DNA of 64,000 nt from Linum tenue. Its lineage: Eukaryota; Streptophyta; Magnoliopsida; Malpighiales; Linaceae. The stretch is taken from contig CAMGYJ010000005.1 of NCBI GenBank assembly GCA_946122785.1, forward strand, positions 84,500,547-84,564,546, in the 5' to 3' direction. This document shows, piece after piece, positions 12,201 through 24,369 of the stretch (positions are counted from its first letter, which is position 1; each line of letters opens with the position of its first letter). The notes under the pieces are model-generated. The model made no database searches. It was not told the origin of the DNA and saw only the letters and a list, made by a program, of their open reading frames with translations. Made by a program: the position numbers and the translations under genes.

Positions 12201-13099
12201 TTCTACATCAGTTCAGCAACGTATGGAGAGTGACTGCGATACTGTTCTATTGTTCTGTGGATGGATTTCGAAGAAAGAAGTGAGGTTTTGTAACACCCTA
12301 CCCTATACGTATTACCTAATCATATTGTTCATACATTTGCATCGGAAATAATCTCGGGTGTTACATTAATTATCAAAATTTACCCAAATAAAATTTCGAC
12401 ATGAATTACTCGCGTAATGGGCTAACAGTTCTTCCATCTAATCCTGCAAAATAATTCATCTAAATCCATGCATTCATAGACAAACATATACACTCACTGC
12501 CATATGCATTGGCTTTTCATAGCCATAGTCACAGTTTCATACTACACAAATGCATACTATACTTATACATGCTATAATCATCACAACTTACATAATTACA
12601 CAAATATACACATATCATCAACTTTCCACACCTGTGGATATCTCACACTACATCAGAAGCTAGTATGCACATGAAAAACGTTCTCAAAACATTTTTACAA
12701 AAAGGTGTGGATCACTGGCCAAAATCCCGAGTAGTAGTCCAAGCACAGAATAGTTGAAGACCATACCTCATCTTGCCTTCAACTCTTGCTCAGCTCCCAC
12801 CTATACACCTATCTACTGCTGCTGCTGATGATGATCTGCTTACACATAGCATAAGCAGAGGAAAAGAATAAAAGAGGGTCAGCTCATAGCTGAGTGAGAT
12901 AATCATAGCATAGTGAGTTCATAACATAGCATACCCCTATCATACATCTAGCAAATAAGCCAAAGCACTAGGATCAGACCTCAGCCATTCGACATCCCAA
13001 TAGGCAAAAGACTCAACCACCTTGACTCATGCATATGCATCTTATCATGTTTTACTTATAGGCGCCTGGCTACTCCCATGCTAATAACTCTCCCGGGAA

Positions 13100-13270
13100 A
13101 CATACCCCACATCCCGTCGGATGTAGTCATACATACCCCATCATCCCGTCGGATGTGGTCATACATACCCCACACCACTATGGGTGTAGTCATACCCCGA
13201 CACCGCTCTGGGTGTGGTCATATCTCATAAGAATTCTTCAGTCACCACCACAAGAGAGGTGTGACTATCA
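13100..13270 (-). repeat. Tandem inverted repeats in the 3' LTR leader region
   Basis: Short stems separated by a near-constant spacer (agtcatacatacccc): acatcc-cgtc-ggatgt (13109-13124), catcc-cgtc-ggatg (13142-13155), acacc-actat-gggtgt (13172-13187) and acacc-gctct-gggtgt (13200-13215). A larger agtcaccacc/ggtgtgact stem follows near 13239-13268. The same array is at 16209-16390 in the other LTR. Confidence 0.8.
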
Positions 13271-14429
13271 TACATATCATAATAGAGTAATAGCATAGGG
13301 AGCCCTAATTACTATGTAATTGACCGTGAGACCACAACACCCATCTTTGGTATCCTTATACATGATTCATATCTCATCTTGCTTAATCATAATTCATTAC
13401 TTGCACATGTACTTGACCTGGCCATAATTGGCTCAACATAGGTAAACCAGGAGTCGCATAATTGCACTTCATCGGGATAAACCCTCGTGCAAGTCATCCT
13501 CCTTAAATATCATAATATCACCATGAGATATATATTTTCCCACTTGTACATCCAAATACATCAATCATGAAATGTCATACCCAATCACCTTTTCGAACCA
13601 TCATAAGGCATATCAACAGTCAAGCCCACAATTTGCAACATATACAAAATCATCAGCATAAACAAGGTCCATCTCGATTAGGGCAAGTCAATAATATCAT
13701 ACAGTAGTCCAGGGTTCATCATATAGCACAAAAGTTCATACACCCCTAATCATGCCATTCTAGTTCACCTAGGTCAATTGTAAGCATCAATATAATTATC
13801 GTGATACGACAAACCCGGTATGCCGTGCTAATCCCTCACCAGTTCTGGTCGTTCAAACACCGGTTTAACCTTCCCGTACTAAAACGTCAATTTCACGAAC
13901 GAACCCCGAATTAAAATCCGAGACCGTCCTAATATCCCCTGCAGTATCCTCGTCAATATTAGTTCTAGGCTCCGGGTCAAATTCTCGATAAAAACACATC
14001 AAACCTGGGCCGGAGCTAAATTCAGCGATTAGGACTCCGACCTAAATAATTGCCGAAATTTAGGGATTAGAACTAGAGGATTGATTACCTCGCTGCAGGA
14101 AGCTCGTATATGAAATTTGGGCTCAATCCGGCTTTCGGATACTCCGAAACCCTAATTTGGCTTATCGGGAATTCAAGAAATTCCTGAACCAAAAACTCGT
14201 TTTAAAGCTCTAAATCGATAAATCACGATGAATAGATGAATTAGGCATTACTTACAGAATTTTTGGATCGTTAGAGCTTAAGAATTAAGCTCTGTTATTT
14301 CTCACCGAGCTGTCCTGTGCGCGCTCTGTTTCTCTGGGTATGGAAGAGGAAAGGAATGGGACGGAAGTGAAATGGAAAAATGATGATGGGAAAGCTAAAT
14401 GGACCGGTGGGATTTATGTAGGCGGTCTG

Positions 14430-14490
14430 CCTACTGCAATTATATTATATATATATGTATATGGTGTATATATATAATTAATTCGTATAC
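14430..14490 (-). promoter_or_regulatory. TATA-rich promoter candidate of the LTR element
   Basis: An alternating TA tract (tatatatatgtatatggtg and neighbours) lies in the part of the LTR preceding, on minus, a pyrimidine-rich stretch and the long leader with the inverted repeats. The equivalent in the other LTR is at about 17550-17590 and has a shorter TA run. Confidence 0.4.
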
Positions 14491-16208
14491 TTATCCGATC
14501 GATCGATAATTCGATTTTCGTCGAAATACTATCAAAACACTCGATTTTAAATCGTGAAATTTTCTAGCGACAATAATACGATTTTAGCCGAAACGGGATG
14601 TTACAATTCTCCCCTCCTTAAAAAGATTTCGTCCCCGAAATCTAACCTTGAGTTGTACTCTAACTCGTCTTACTTACCCTTAACATGGTCTATCATACCT
14701 AAGGTTATTACCTAACTCTTAGGTTAGGAGATCTGAATTACATAACTAAACACATAACACCTCAAGTTCCCAATATAAGGTTTCAAAAACCTACACTGGG
14801 CTATCACAACAAAAGCACATCAACAAATTCAAAACATAACTTACTAAGCAAGATTGTTAACCTGCAAAGTAGGTTGCCACTAACACAAGGTCATACCAAC
14901 CTATAATATGGTTGTCACCAGATCATCAAGAATCTTATCCATATTAGAACTCCACCACAACAACTCGTCATGTTAGCATAGTCGAAGATCAACTACATTG
15001 CATGGCTAGCCACCATGCTTCTCGATCAGTCGATCGATTAGTAGTAACACTGAAAGTACTTCTGTGCAAACTACAAGGAAACATTGGCCTTAGTTTGATC
15101 CAGACACCATTAAAAATTTCTGCCAAAATCATTAGTTGGACAACAAGATAAAAACTCCATAAAATTTTCAAAACCTTTTAAACCATAACTTTTTCAAGAT
15201 TCTTTCCAATGCTCAAAATCATGTTTGACCATATGCAATTGACTATGCAACACATCATCACTTTTGGTACCAATCCTGGAAAGTTTAGTGCAAGTACAGG
15301 TATGGAGTACTCCCTCCCCTTTCGAGGGTGATCAGTCCTCAAGAGTGAAAGTAACATACCCATAATGCAGAAAACAAACCAGCTCTGATACCAAACTGTA
15401 ACACCCTACCCTATACGTATTACCTAATCATATTGTTCATACATTTGCAGCGGAAATAATCTCGGGTGTTACATTAATTATCAAAATTTACCCAAATAAA
15501 ATTTCGACATGAATTACTCGCGTAATGGGCTAACAGTTCTTCCATCTAATCCTGCAAAATAATTCATCTAAATCCATGCATTCATAGACAAACATATACA
15601 CTCACTGCCATATGCATTGGCTTTTCATAGCCATAGTCACAGTTTCATACTACACAAATGCATACTATACTTATACATGCTATAATCATCACAACTTACA
15701 TAATTACACAAATATACACATATCATCAACTTTCCACACCTGTGGATATCTCACACTACATCAGAAGCTAGTATGCACATGAAAAACGTTCTCAAAACAT
15801 TTTTACAAAAAGGTGTGGATCACTGGCCAAAATCCCGAGTAGTAGTCCAAGCACAGAATAGTTGAAGACCATACCTCATCTTGCCTTCAACTCTTGCTCA
15901 GCTCCCACCTATACACCTATCTACTGCTGCTGCTGATGATGATCTGCTTACACATAGCATAAGCAGAGGAAAAGAATAAAAGAGGGTCAGCTCATAGCTG
16001 AGTGAGATAATCATAGCATAGTGAGTTCATAACATAGCATACCCCTATCATACATCTAGCAAATAAGCCAAAGCACTAGGATCAGACCTCAGCCATTCGA
16101 CATCCCAATAGGCAAAAGACTCAACCACCTTGACTCATGCATATGCATCTTATCATGTTTTACTTATAGGCGCCTGGCTACTCCCATGCTAATAACTCTC
16201 CCGGGAAA

Positions 16209-16390
16209 CATACCCCACATCCCGTCGGATGTAGTCATACATACCCCAACATCCCGTCGGATGTGGTCATACATACCCCACACCACTATGGGTGTAGTCA
16301 TACCCCGACACCGCTCTGGGTGTGGTCATATCTCATAAGAATTCTTCAGTCACCACCACAAGAGAGGTGTGACTATCATACATATCATAA
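16209..16390 (-). repeat. Tandem inverted repeats in the 5' LTR leader region
   Basis: Same array as at 13100-13270. Here the second stem is a full acatcc/ggatgt pair, whereas the other LTR has tcatcc, so one base pair is lost there. Confidence 0.8.
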
Positions 16391-17716
16391 TAGAGTAATA
16401 GCATAGGGAGCCCTAATTACTATGCAATTGACCGTGAGACCACAACACCCATCTTTGGTATCCTTATACATGATTCATATCTCATCTTGCTTAATCATAA
16501 TTCATTACTTGCACATGTACTTGACCTGGCCATAATTGGCTCAACATAGGTAAACCAGGAGTCGCATAATTGCACTTCATCGGGATAAACCCTCGTGCAA
16601 GTCATCCTCCTTAAATATCATAATATCACCATGAGATATATATTTTCCCACTTGTACATCCAAATACATCAATCATGAAATGTCATACCCAATCACCTTT
16701 TCGAACCATCATAAGGCATATCAACAGTCAAGCCCACAATTTGCAACATATACAAAATCATCAGCATAAACAAGGTCCATCTCGATTAGGGCAAGTCAAT
16801 AATATCATACAGTAGTCCAGGGTTCATCATATAGCACAAAAGTTCATACACCCCTAATCATGCCATTCTAGTTCACCTAGGTCAATTGTAAGCATCAATA
16901 TAATTATCGTGATACGACAAACCCGGTATGCCGTGCTAATCCCTCACCAGTTCTGGTCGTTCAAACACCGGTTTAACCTTCCCGTACTAAAACGTCAATT
17001 TCACGAACGAACCCCGAATTAAAATCCGAGACCGTCCTAATATCCCCTGCAGTATCCCCGTCAATATTAGTTCTAGGCTCCGGGTCAAATTCTCGATAAA
17101 AACACATCAAACCTAGGCCGGAGCTAAATTCAGCGATTAGGACCCCTACCTAAATAATTGCCGAAATTCAGGGATTAGAACTAGAGGATTGATTAACTCG
17201 CTGCAGGAAGCTCGTATATGAAATTTGGGCTCAATCCGGCTTTCGGATACTCCGAAACCCTAATTTGGCTTATCGGAAATTCAAGAAATTCCTGAACCAA
17301 AAACTCGTTTTAAAGCTCTAAATCGATAAATCACGATGAATAGATGAATTAGGCATTACTTACAGAATTTTTGGATCGTTAGAGCTTAAGAATTAAGCTC
17401 TGTTATTTCTCACCGAGCTGTCCTGTGCGCGCTCTGTTTCTCTGGGTATGGAAGAGGAAAGGAATGGGACGGAAGTGAAATGGAAAAATGATGATGGGAA
17501 AGCTAAATGGACCGGTGGGATTTATATAGGCGGTCTGCCTACTGCAATTATATTATATATATATATATGGTGTATATATATAATTAATTCGTATACTTAT
17601 CCGATCGATCGATAATTCGATTTTCGTCGAAATACTATCAAAACACTCGATTTTAAATCGTGAAATTTTCTAGCGACAATAATATGATTTTAGCCGAAAC
17701 GGGATGTTACAGGTTT

Positions 17717-18159
17717 TACCTTAATATTTTGTGCAAAAACGATTTTTGAGCCTCGTTGAAGTTGGAAACTCTTCGTTTTTCGACGAAGAAGCGAGAACAG
17801 TGTATCGTTGAATGATTCTTCGAAAACCTTTGCGGAAATCGTTCGATTTGAAGTTTTTTCTGGAAGTTTTTGCTGCGATTTTGGTGAGAGAATTGAGAAT
17901 CGGGAGGAAGAATGGAGAGTTAGAGAGCAGAGAGGGAAGTGGAACTGTCGCTTGAAAGGTGAGAGGAAGAAGGAGAGAAGGCGGGATGGTTGTCGCTGTC
18001 ACGTCTGCAATTCAAATTGTCAGAGACGTGATTACGTTTTTGCCCCCGCGTGTATTTTAACTGGCATGATCTGACGGCTGGGAAGATGGCGCGATGGACG
18101 GCCGGATCAACGGTTACTGACCGTTACTGATAGGTCGGTTACTGATAGGATCCGGACCC
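17717..18159 (-). promoter_or_regulatory. MULE right end: ULP1 5' region and terminal repeat
   Basis: On minus, a serine/basic-rich open stretch (18002-17721, containing FRKGFRRIIQRYTVLASSSK) ends at a stop beside a donor-like attaag/gtaaaa. It may be 5' UTR or an early exon of the ULP1 gene. The terminal part (about 18085-18159) has three ggttactga copies (18104-18146) and gatccggccg-type sequence matching the left end's inverted repeat. Confidence 0.5.
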
Positions 18160-18324
18160 CTAGCTCTATCCCTCCGTGTGATTCCCAAAAGTTAAGTGGG
18201 ATTACCATTCCAAGCATGACTTAGTGACCATGCTAATCAATAACTAATTGTATTATTTAGCAACCAGCTTACTCTGTCCCTTGTGTTCCTCTTACTTTGT
18301 AGCAAACCTAAGAGCAATCCATTT

Positions 18325-18888
18325 GTATTAGGGATGGCAATTTACCCACCCATGGGTAATTTTGCCCAAACCCAAGTAGACCCATTTATTATGGGTAGGG
18401 TTTGGGTGATGTGTGTATGGGTTTGGGGTTTGTATATGGGTTTGAGTTATATATGAATATTATCTAAATGGGTATGGGTTGGGTATGGATATCCATTTAC
18501 TTGAGGGTGTTTTAACTACACATGCAAAAATTGGACTTATTTGTAAAACTTGAAAATTTTAGGTACCAAAATGTAAGACCAAAAAATGTAGGTACCAAAA
18601 CGTAATTTTCCATCGATATTTTGAGGACTTATATGCAAAAAAAATTAATTTTAGGTACTAAATATGCATATCTATTAAGTTTAGGTACCAAACTGTAATT
18701 TGTATTTGGGCATGGGTACAAACCCAAATCCATTTGTTATAAGCCCAACTCAACCCAAAGTAAATGGGTATGGGTACAAACCCATCAAACTTTACCCATA
18801 TCCATATATTTCGATTTCATACCCAGCCCAATTGGGTTGGATAGTAAAATACCCATGAGTATGGACAAAATTGCCCACCCATTAGTTC
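18325..18888. mobile_element. hAT-like non-autonomous element inside the solo LTR
   Basis: The left end gggatggcaatttaccc and right end (complement gggtgggcaattttgtcc) form an imperfect inverted pair. The interior is full of 'cccaaaccca / tgggtatgggt' text typical of a common plant hAT MITE group. No clean 8-bp duplication was found. Confidence 0.45.
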
Positions 18889-19783
18889 TCCCACCAACAT
18901 CGATTACAAACTAGCTCTACTCTTGATTACCTCCAAAACTACTTGGCAATTCCAACTCGTAGGTGTAACTTCGAGTGTCACTCCATCACACTAATTCATT
19001 ATCATGCCCTCAACCTGTCCCAATTATATATAGCTTAAACCTGGCCCTACATCTCAAGCATGAGACAATTATCCCAGCAACTCTCACGCTTCTGCTCTGC
19101 TTCTTGCTTCTATTCCATATATAATAATTTATAATTCATTTCTTAAGCACGCTACCATACAATCTCAACCGATCCCAGAGTTAAGATGTAGGAGGACTTG
19201 CTTACCTCCGTTACCGCTCAGTTTCCCAGTCGCACAATATCAGCAGTCGCCTCTCATTCTTCTTTCCATCGCCTGAGTCCGTCGCCCACCAGCAACACAG
19301 AGGCGGCTTCCGCCTGGTTTTCACCCATAGTCGATTCAGCCATTGGATGCGGCTAAAGCGTCGCCTCGCTGTAACCTCTCCATCCTAATTAATCCCTATT
19401 CCGCTTGCATTCAATTTCCGTTACATGTTCTGCTGCTCCCCTGTTTTCTCGACGTCTTCGGCTCCCCAAGTTTTTGGCTTCGGCCCACCACCTCCTTTCT
19501 TTTCTTTCCCCATCCGTCTGACCCAACAAAAACCCATATCAAAACCAGTCACAATTAAAGCCGGCCAAATTAGCAAATCCCACTTGTCCTAGACTCTTGA
19601 TTGGGTCTTGATTCAAACCCCGATCACGTCTGTAACTTTTTCATTTTATATCGAAATTCAACACCATTTGAATAGAGAGTTCACATTTTTACTCTTCATC
19701 GATATTATGGTGGATCTTGACAAATTAATTCAAGGATATAATAGTCATTTTGAACTTTAGAATGATCGGGGTGTAACAACGAA

Positions 19784-20480
19784 AATAAAATACACAATCA
19801 TGTTCATAATCCTCATGATACTGATCAAAAGAAAGTGATTACGGAGGAAGTTGAACGTCCAAATTGAATTTTGGACCGAAAGAAATCCGGTCCGCTGCTC
19901 TCTCCGCGTTCTGCTCGCTAGTCCTCCGCGCGGCGCTGTGCTGCTTCCAAATAATTCTCAGCTGCCCACCAAAAGGATTCCCTCTCGCTGCCTTCTCCAA
20001 TTGATTCCGGCCCACCCTAATAATTCCTCTCCAAGCAAGACTTCCTAGCCCAATTATGTGTGCGTCCAAATAAAAATCCCCCAAAGCAAATAACGCCTCT
20101 CTCCCTTTAATTGCTCAGATTAGAGGAACTGGCCATTTGAACTTCTTTTTTGGTCGTGGGGAGAAAGAACGACGCTTCCAGTAGAATTTGAATACAAAGG
20201 GAACAGAAGAAGATGAATGCTTAGTAAATAAGCAAGACAATGTGGCAGTTTCCTTTTTCCTTTAGAAGTGGAACATCGTTTCCACAGTTTTTCTTTAATT
20301 TTTTATTTTTCCTCTCCCTCGATAACACCAAAATTGGTATTATTTACTTTCCATCTTAGGGTATGTTTTGCGCCAATTCATGTGCTTAAGCGTTTAAACA
20401 TTGTCAAATACATCCCTATTTCGTTCCTATTTGATTTTGATATGATTATAGGGTGTTTTAGTCAATATTTGCAAATTAGG
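19784..20480. other. Intergenic/LTR-like DNA without recognised gene
   Basis: Begins directly after the solo LTR TSD and may continue the LTR fragment that ends at 2509. Contains a GC-rich block (19890-19945, ccgcgcggcgctg) and no supportable ORF. Confidence 0.4.
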
Positions 20481-20489
20481 TACTAAACA

Positions 20490-21674
20490 AGGTCACAAGT
20501 GTATAAAAGGGACAAGGATCAAAGATCATGGCCTAGAAGCAAAAGATCACGGCCGGGAATTTTAGTCGTGAAGACTCGCTGAAGATCGCAACACAAAAGC
20601 CAAACTGCCAATAAATAGAAGACCCCTTCCCCCTTTTCAAGAGAGCTGATTTTGGGTGAAATTTCTGGTTCTAGAGAGAGAGAAGAGAGAGAAGCTGAAG
20701 GGAGAAGAAAAGAAGGATGACCCATGAGTAAGGAGGCATCTTCTACCCAAACTCTTCTTCTATTTCTACCATGTATCTTCTTCCTTCCTTAATGGAGTAG
20801 TCCTCTAAGGTACTAGGGGTTCTAAACCCAAAACCCTAGTTTTTGGGTTTATTATGTATGTATGTATGTATGTATGTATGTATGTATGTATGTATGTATG
20901 TATGTATGTATGTATGTATGTATGTATGTATGTATGGATATTTTAGGGTTTGAATGAATCAATGTGTTTGTCTAGTAGATTTTTAATGTCACTCTTTCCT
21001 AAATGATTACCCTTGGGCAACTAGCCCCAATCTTTCCTCTTAACCTGCTTTATGCTACCGCGCTGGGTACGGAGTACTAGTGTTAGACGGGTATGCGCCA
21101 TTTGGTGAGTTTAGGTTGGATGAGTGAATGGGGGCCTATCGTGGTCGAGGCGACCGAACCCTTCTATAGGTAGCCTTCCTAGATGAAACCCAAGATGAAA
21201 CCGCAGTGTGGACGATGGATAGTATCCATTGAAATGAGCCATAAGCTTAAAGCCCTAGATACGATAGCCTAGATCAAGGTGACTGAAATATGGGTTTAGG
21301 GGAGGCGTACTCAGAGATGTGTGGATAACGACGAAGTTCAGGGAAAAGAGCTCACTCACCACATTCGATAACCCTAAGTATCTATACATGCATAGTATCC
21401 CTAAGCTAGGGGGAGGATTAGTTCCCCGAAGTACCTACTTTTAGCTTTGATCAACCTTTAGACTAGTATTTCCTCATATCCTCCACTCAAAACCTCAAAA
21501 ACCGAATACCTCATTAATAACAAGGCAGGGAGTAGGCTAGGGTACCATGACCCGAGTAGATTACGACCTTGATTACCACTATAAAGCAATGTCGTCCTAG
21601 GTTAAACTTAGCTTAGGATGGGATAGTTGTTGATACGTGCAAACCACTGACAATAACATGGATTCAAGTGATCA
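20490..21674 (+). repeat. 5' LTR of gag-protease Gypsy element (start uncertain)
   Basis: Ends gattcaagtgatca at 21674, immediately before a PBS. The last 630 bp (21044-21674) align with 33370-33993, the end of another LTR, but the upstream part does not. The upstream part has aaagatcacggcc-type words (20518-20600), a TATA-like caataaatag (20611-20620) and a (TATG)n microsatellite. The left boundary was not resolved. Confidence 0.6.
20850..20937. repeat. (TATG)n microsatellite
   Basis: About 21 uninterrupted copies of tatg/gtat within the LTR, with no coding content. Confidence 0.95.
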
Positions 21675-21681
21675 AGCTTTT

Positions 21682-21699
21682 TGGCGTCGTTGTCGGGGA
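21682..21699 (+). other. Primer binding site of the gag-protease element
   Basis: The sequence tggcgtcgttgtcgggga differs by two bases from the common plant Gypsy PBS tggcgccgttgccgggga and lies 7 nt after the LTR end. Confidence 0.8.
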
Positions 21700-21940
21700 C
21701 CCTTGGTAACTAGTAGAAAACCATTAAGTTGTTAGTTAGTATTTATCTTGCTTTAGTTGTTTGTTTTGTGTTGTGTTTGTGTTTGTGTTGTTGGTTTATT
21801 TCATTTTTTTTTTTGTGCTTTTGTTTCATATTTTGTTTTCTTATTTGTGTCTTTGTTTGTATTTTTATTTGCCACTTTTGTACGTCAAGGGTTGTTGAGG
21901 TTGTGTTTTATAGCATCATTGTATGTGAAGAAGGGATTCC

Positions 21941-24369
21941 TTGGACGTATTACCTCTTGATTCTGAAATCGAGAGGACCCTTCGAAACCTAAGAAGAGTT
22001 GCAAGACCTCAACCTCCACCAATGGCGGAACAACAAGCTCAAGTACCAACAAGCTCAACAATGGGTTCTTACTTTAGGCTAAGTGTGGACAATGTTCAAT
22101 CACCTATTCTTCATACGACGCTACCCAACAATGATTATGAGATCATGTCGGGCACGATATCAATGCTTCATAGTGCAGTTCAATTCAATGGGATGATGAG
22201 TGAAGATGCACATGCGCATGTCAAGTCATTTAACGAGTTGACGAATGGAATCAAAGTGAATAGGGTTACTCAAGAGGCTATCCGACTAAGGTTATTCCCA
22301 TTTACCTTGAATGGAGCGGCAAAGAAGTGTTTGAATAATCAACCATATCACTCAATAACCTCATGGGATGATCTATGCAACAAGTTCTTTGCAAGGTACA
22401 TTTTGCTTTGATGAGAAATGAGATCACTATGTTCCATCAAGAGGAAGATGAACCATTGTTTGAAGCATGGGAAAGATTTACATCTCTCCTACTCAAGTGT
22501 CCTCACCATGGCATAGCCGATTGTCTACAAGTTGAAAGCTTCTATAATGGGTTAACAAAGGAATCACGGATCCTCATCGATGCGGCTAGTGGAGGTGCCA
22601 TTCGGAACAAAGAAGTCGGAGAACTTCAACAATTAATCAAAGAGATGGCCCTTAATAGCTACGATTGGGGTGACGGAAGAAGAGGTAAGAACATATCAAA
22701 GAGAAGTTTATTGAAGATCAAAGAACCATCGTCTCTATCGGCCCATATTCAAAAACTTTCCAAGAAAATCAATCAAGTTGCATCATCAATGAAGGCCAAT
22801 GGGAAGCAACTTATGAAGTGTGATTGGTGTGGTGACTCGAGTCATAATATGGATGAATGCAAGTCTGTGATTGAAGCTTCTATACAATTTGAGCAAGCCA
22901 ACTTTGTTGGAGGTCAATCTCGAGGAAACAATCCTTTTAGCTCGACGTATAATCCGGGATGGAGGAATCACCCAAACTTTATTTGGTCTTCTCCAACAGA
23001 TAGGAAACCTCCAGGGTTTCAATCTCAAGCTCCAATGCAAACTTCTTACCAAAGGCCGAGTCAACCAACATACCAAGGAGCGTATCAAGAATAAAGCCGA
23101 CCTCCGATGGTCGACTTACTAAACTTGAAGATTTGGTAGGCCAATTTGTCACATTCCAACAAGAAGTTTGAAGCTTTTGACAAGTTCATAGAGAATAACT
23201 CAACCAAGCTTCACTTTAAAATATTGAGTCTCAACTAAGTTCATTGGTGCAAACTATCTCATTGAGACCTCAAGGAACTCTACCGGGCAATACCAAGCCA
23301 AACCCGAAAGAAGGATGCTATGCGGTAACTCTATCGACTGGCCGACCTTTGAAGGAGATTCCTATTTCAAATCCAAGGATCTCGATAAGAGAAGTTCACC
23401 GAGAAGTTGTTCAAGAAGAAGAAGTAGCTTTGGAGAAAGTACAACCTTCCATTGAAGTCAATGTCGAAGATGAGGGAAAATCTAAGAAGACTCATGAACC
23501 CGAGCCAACATCAAAAGGTCCTTATCCTATACGGTTATTTGAAAGTGTTCTTTTTCATGAATGTGCTCCATTGAAGGAAAATTGAAGCAATTAAAGGTAA
23601 CTGTTCCTTTCCAAGACATGGTATCGAAGATCCCTAATTATACAAAGTTCTTGAAGGAAATTTTCGGGAAAGAGGAAAATGGAGGAGGTAGCTATGGTAT
23701 CCGTTAGTGAAGTTGCTTCGGCATCCATTGGGTATGGAGGATTCCCTCCCAAACTAAGAGATCCAGGAATCTTCACTATTCCATGCTCTTTTGGAGATTT
23801 TATTTTGGAACCTGTTAGCTGACTTAGGGTCTAGCATCAACATCATGCCTACAAGAATATACAATGATTTGAACGTTGGACCACTCACTCCTACTTCGAT
23901 GCAGATTGAGTTGGCCAATAGGTCCGTTGTCGAGCGAAAAGGAATCATTGAGAATGTCTTGGTAAAGTGTTCTCATTTCATATATCCGGTGGATTTCGTG
24001 GTTCTAGACATGGAGGGGTGTGATGCATCAATTATTCTAGACCGACCATTTCTAGCTACGACATGGACTAGCATTGATGTAAGTGTAAGCAAGATCACAT
24101 TATGGTTTGATGAAGTGGAGATAATCTATAAGATTACTCCAATCCCAAATGAAGAGTTCGGGGAATGCTACAAGCCATTCACGGATGATGACATCTCTAT
24201 CAAGGAGCCTCACCCTCACGGTCTTGGAAATCAACACTCAAATGGATCCTTTTTATCACAAGCACCAGACAAGGCATCCGAGAGACTCCATGGTTTTCAC
24301 GTTGGACTTCACCAAAAGTATGACTTTTATGAAGGGTCATCGGTGAAGAATGGAGGACTCTCCATTTAA
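21941..24369 (+). pseudogene. Gypsy gag and aspartic protease remnant (Athila/Tat-like), no RT
   Basis: Gag starts near 21941 (SYFRLSVDNVQSP, then the capsid-like TSWDDLCNKFFARY), shifts frame around 22380-22410 and continues to 23094 with ITMFHQEEDEPLFEAWERF and a CCHC knuckle CDWCGDSSHNMDEC. A peptide GTLPGNTKPNPKE (about 23275) resembles the gag-protease linker of these elements. The protease is recognisable by DLGSSINIMP (about 23820-23850) and IILDRPFLATT (usually ILGRPFLAT). The coding region ends at 24369. The following gcgcttgttggggggcaacc is the text normally found after pol, so reverse transcriptase, RNase H and integrase have been lost cleanly. Stops and frameshifts make it non-functional. 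Confidence 0.82.

Larger units (their letters stand above)
12284..17716 (-). mobile_element. Young non-autonomous chromovirus-like LTR element
   Basis: LTRs are 12289-14605 (2317 bp) and 15397-17711 (2315 bp), starting tgtaacaccctaccc and ending cgggatgttaca, with the 5-bp duplication ggttt (12284-12288, 17712-17716). I could spot only about a dozen differences between the LTRs, so insertion is recent. The PBS (tggtatcagagc, minus strand) is at 15382-15393 beside the right LTR, and a PPT (aaggaggggagaatt, minus) is next to the left LTR, so the element reads leftward. The internal region is only 791 bp and has no gag or pol, so it depends on a partner. It sits in the 5' part of the ULP1 gene in the same orientation. 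Confidence 0.93.
3702..18168. mobile_element. Complete MULE carrying transposase and ULP1 genes
   Basis: The element is 3711-18159, flanked by a 9-bp duplication ctagctcta (3702-3710, 18160-18168), the size typical of Mutator-like elements. The ends are imperfect inverted repeats: start ggcttaggatagggtgagta; the complement of the end reads gggtccggatcctatcagta. Without the 5.4-kb LTR element inserted at 12289 it is about 9.0 kb. It holds a plus-strand transposase and a minus-strand ULP1 protease in convergent order, with arrays of the word TTACCATATGGTAA in introns and flanks. MULEs carrying ULP1-like genes (Kaonashi-type in Arabidopsis, others in crops) are known; the word arrays are what stands out here. 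Confidence 0.9.
2515..19778 (-). mobile_element. Solo LTR of a chromovirus-like Gypsy family, split by a nested MULE
   Basis: The LTR starts tgtaacaccctaacccgg and ends ggggtgtaaca, flanked by the 5-bp duplication acgaa (2510-2514 and 19779-19783). No internal region is present, so it is a solo LTR. Its own sequence is 2515-3710 plus 18169-19778, about 2.8 kb including a hAT-like insertion near 18325-18888. The start resembles that of the 12289 element, placing both in related families. A minus-strand TATA-like ctatatataatt lies near 19023-19034. The TSD match across 17 kb is direct evidence that everything between was inserted later. Confidence 0.85.

Noticed and set aside
22786..23122. Alternative ORFs overlapping gag
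   Set aside because: Off-frame reads of the gag zinc-knuckle region.
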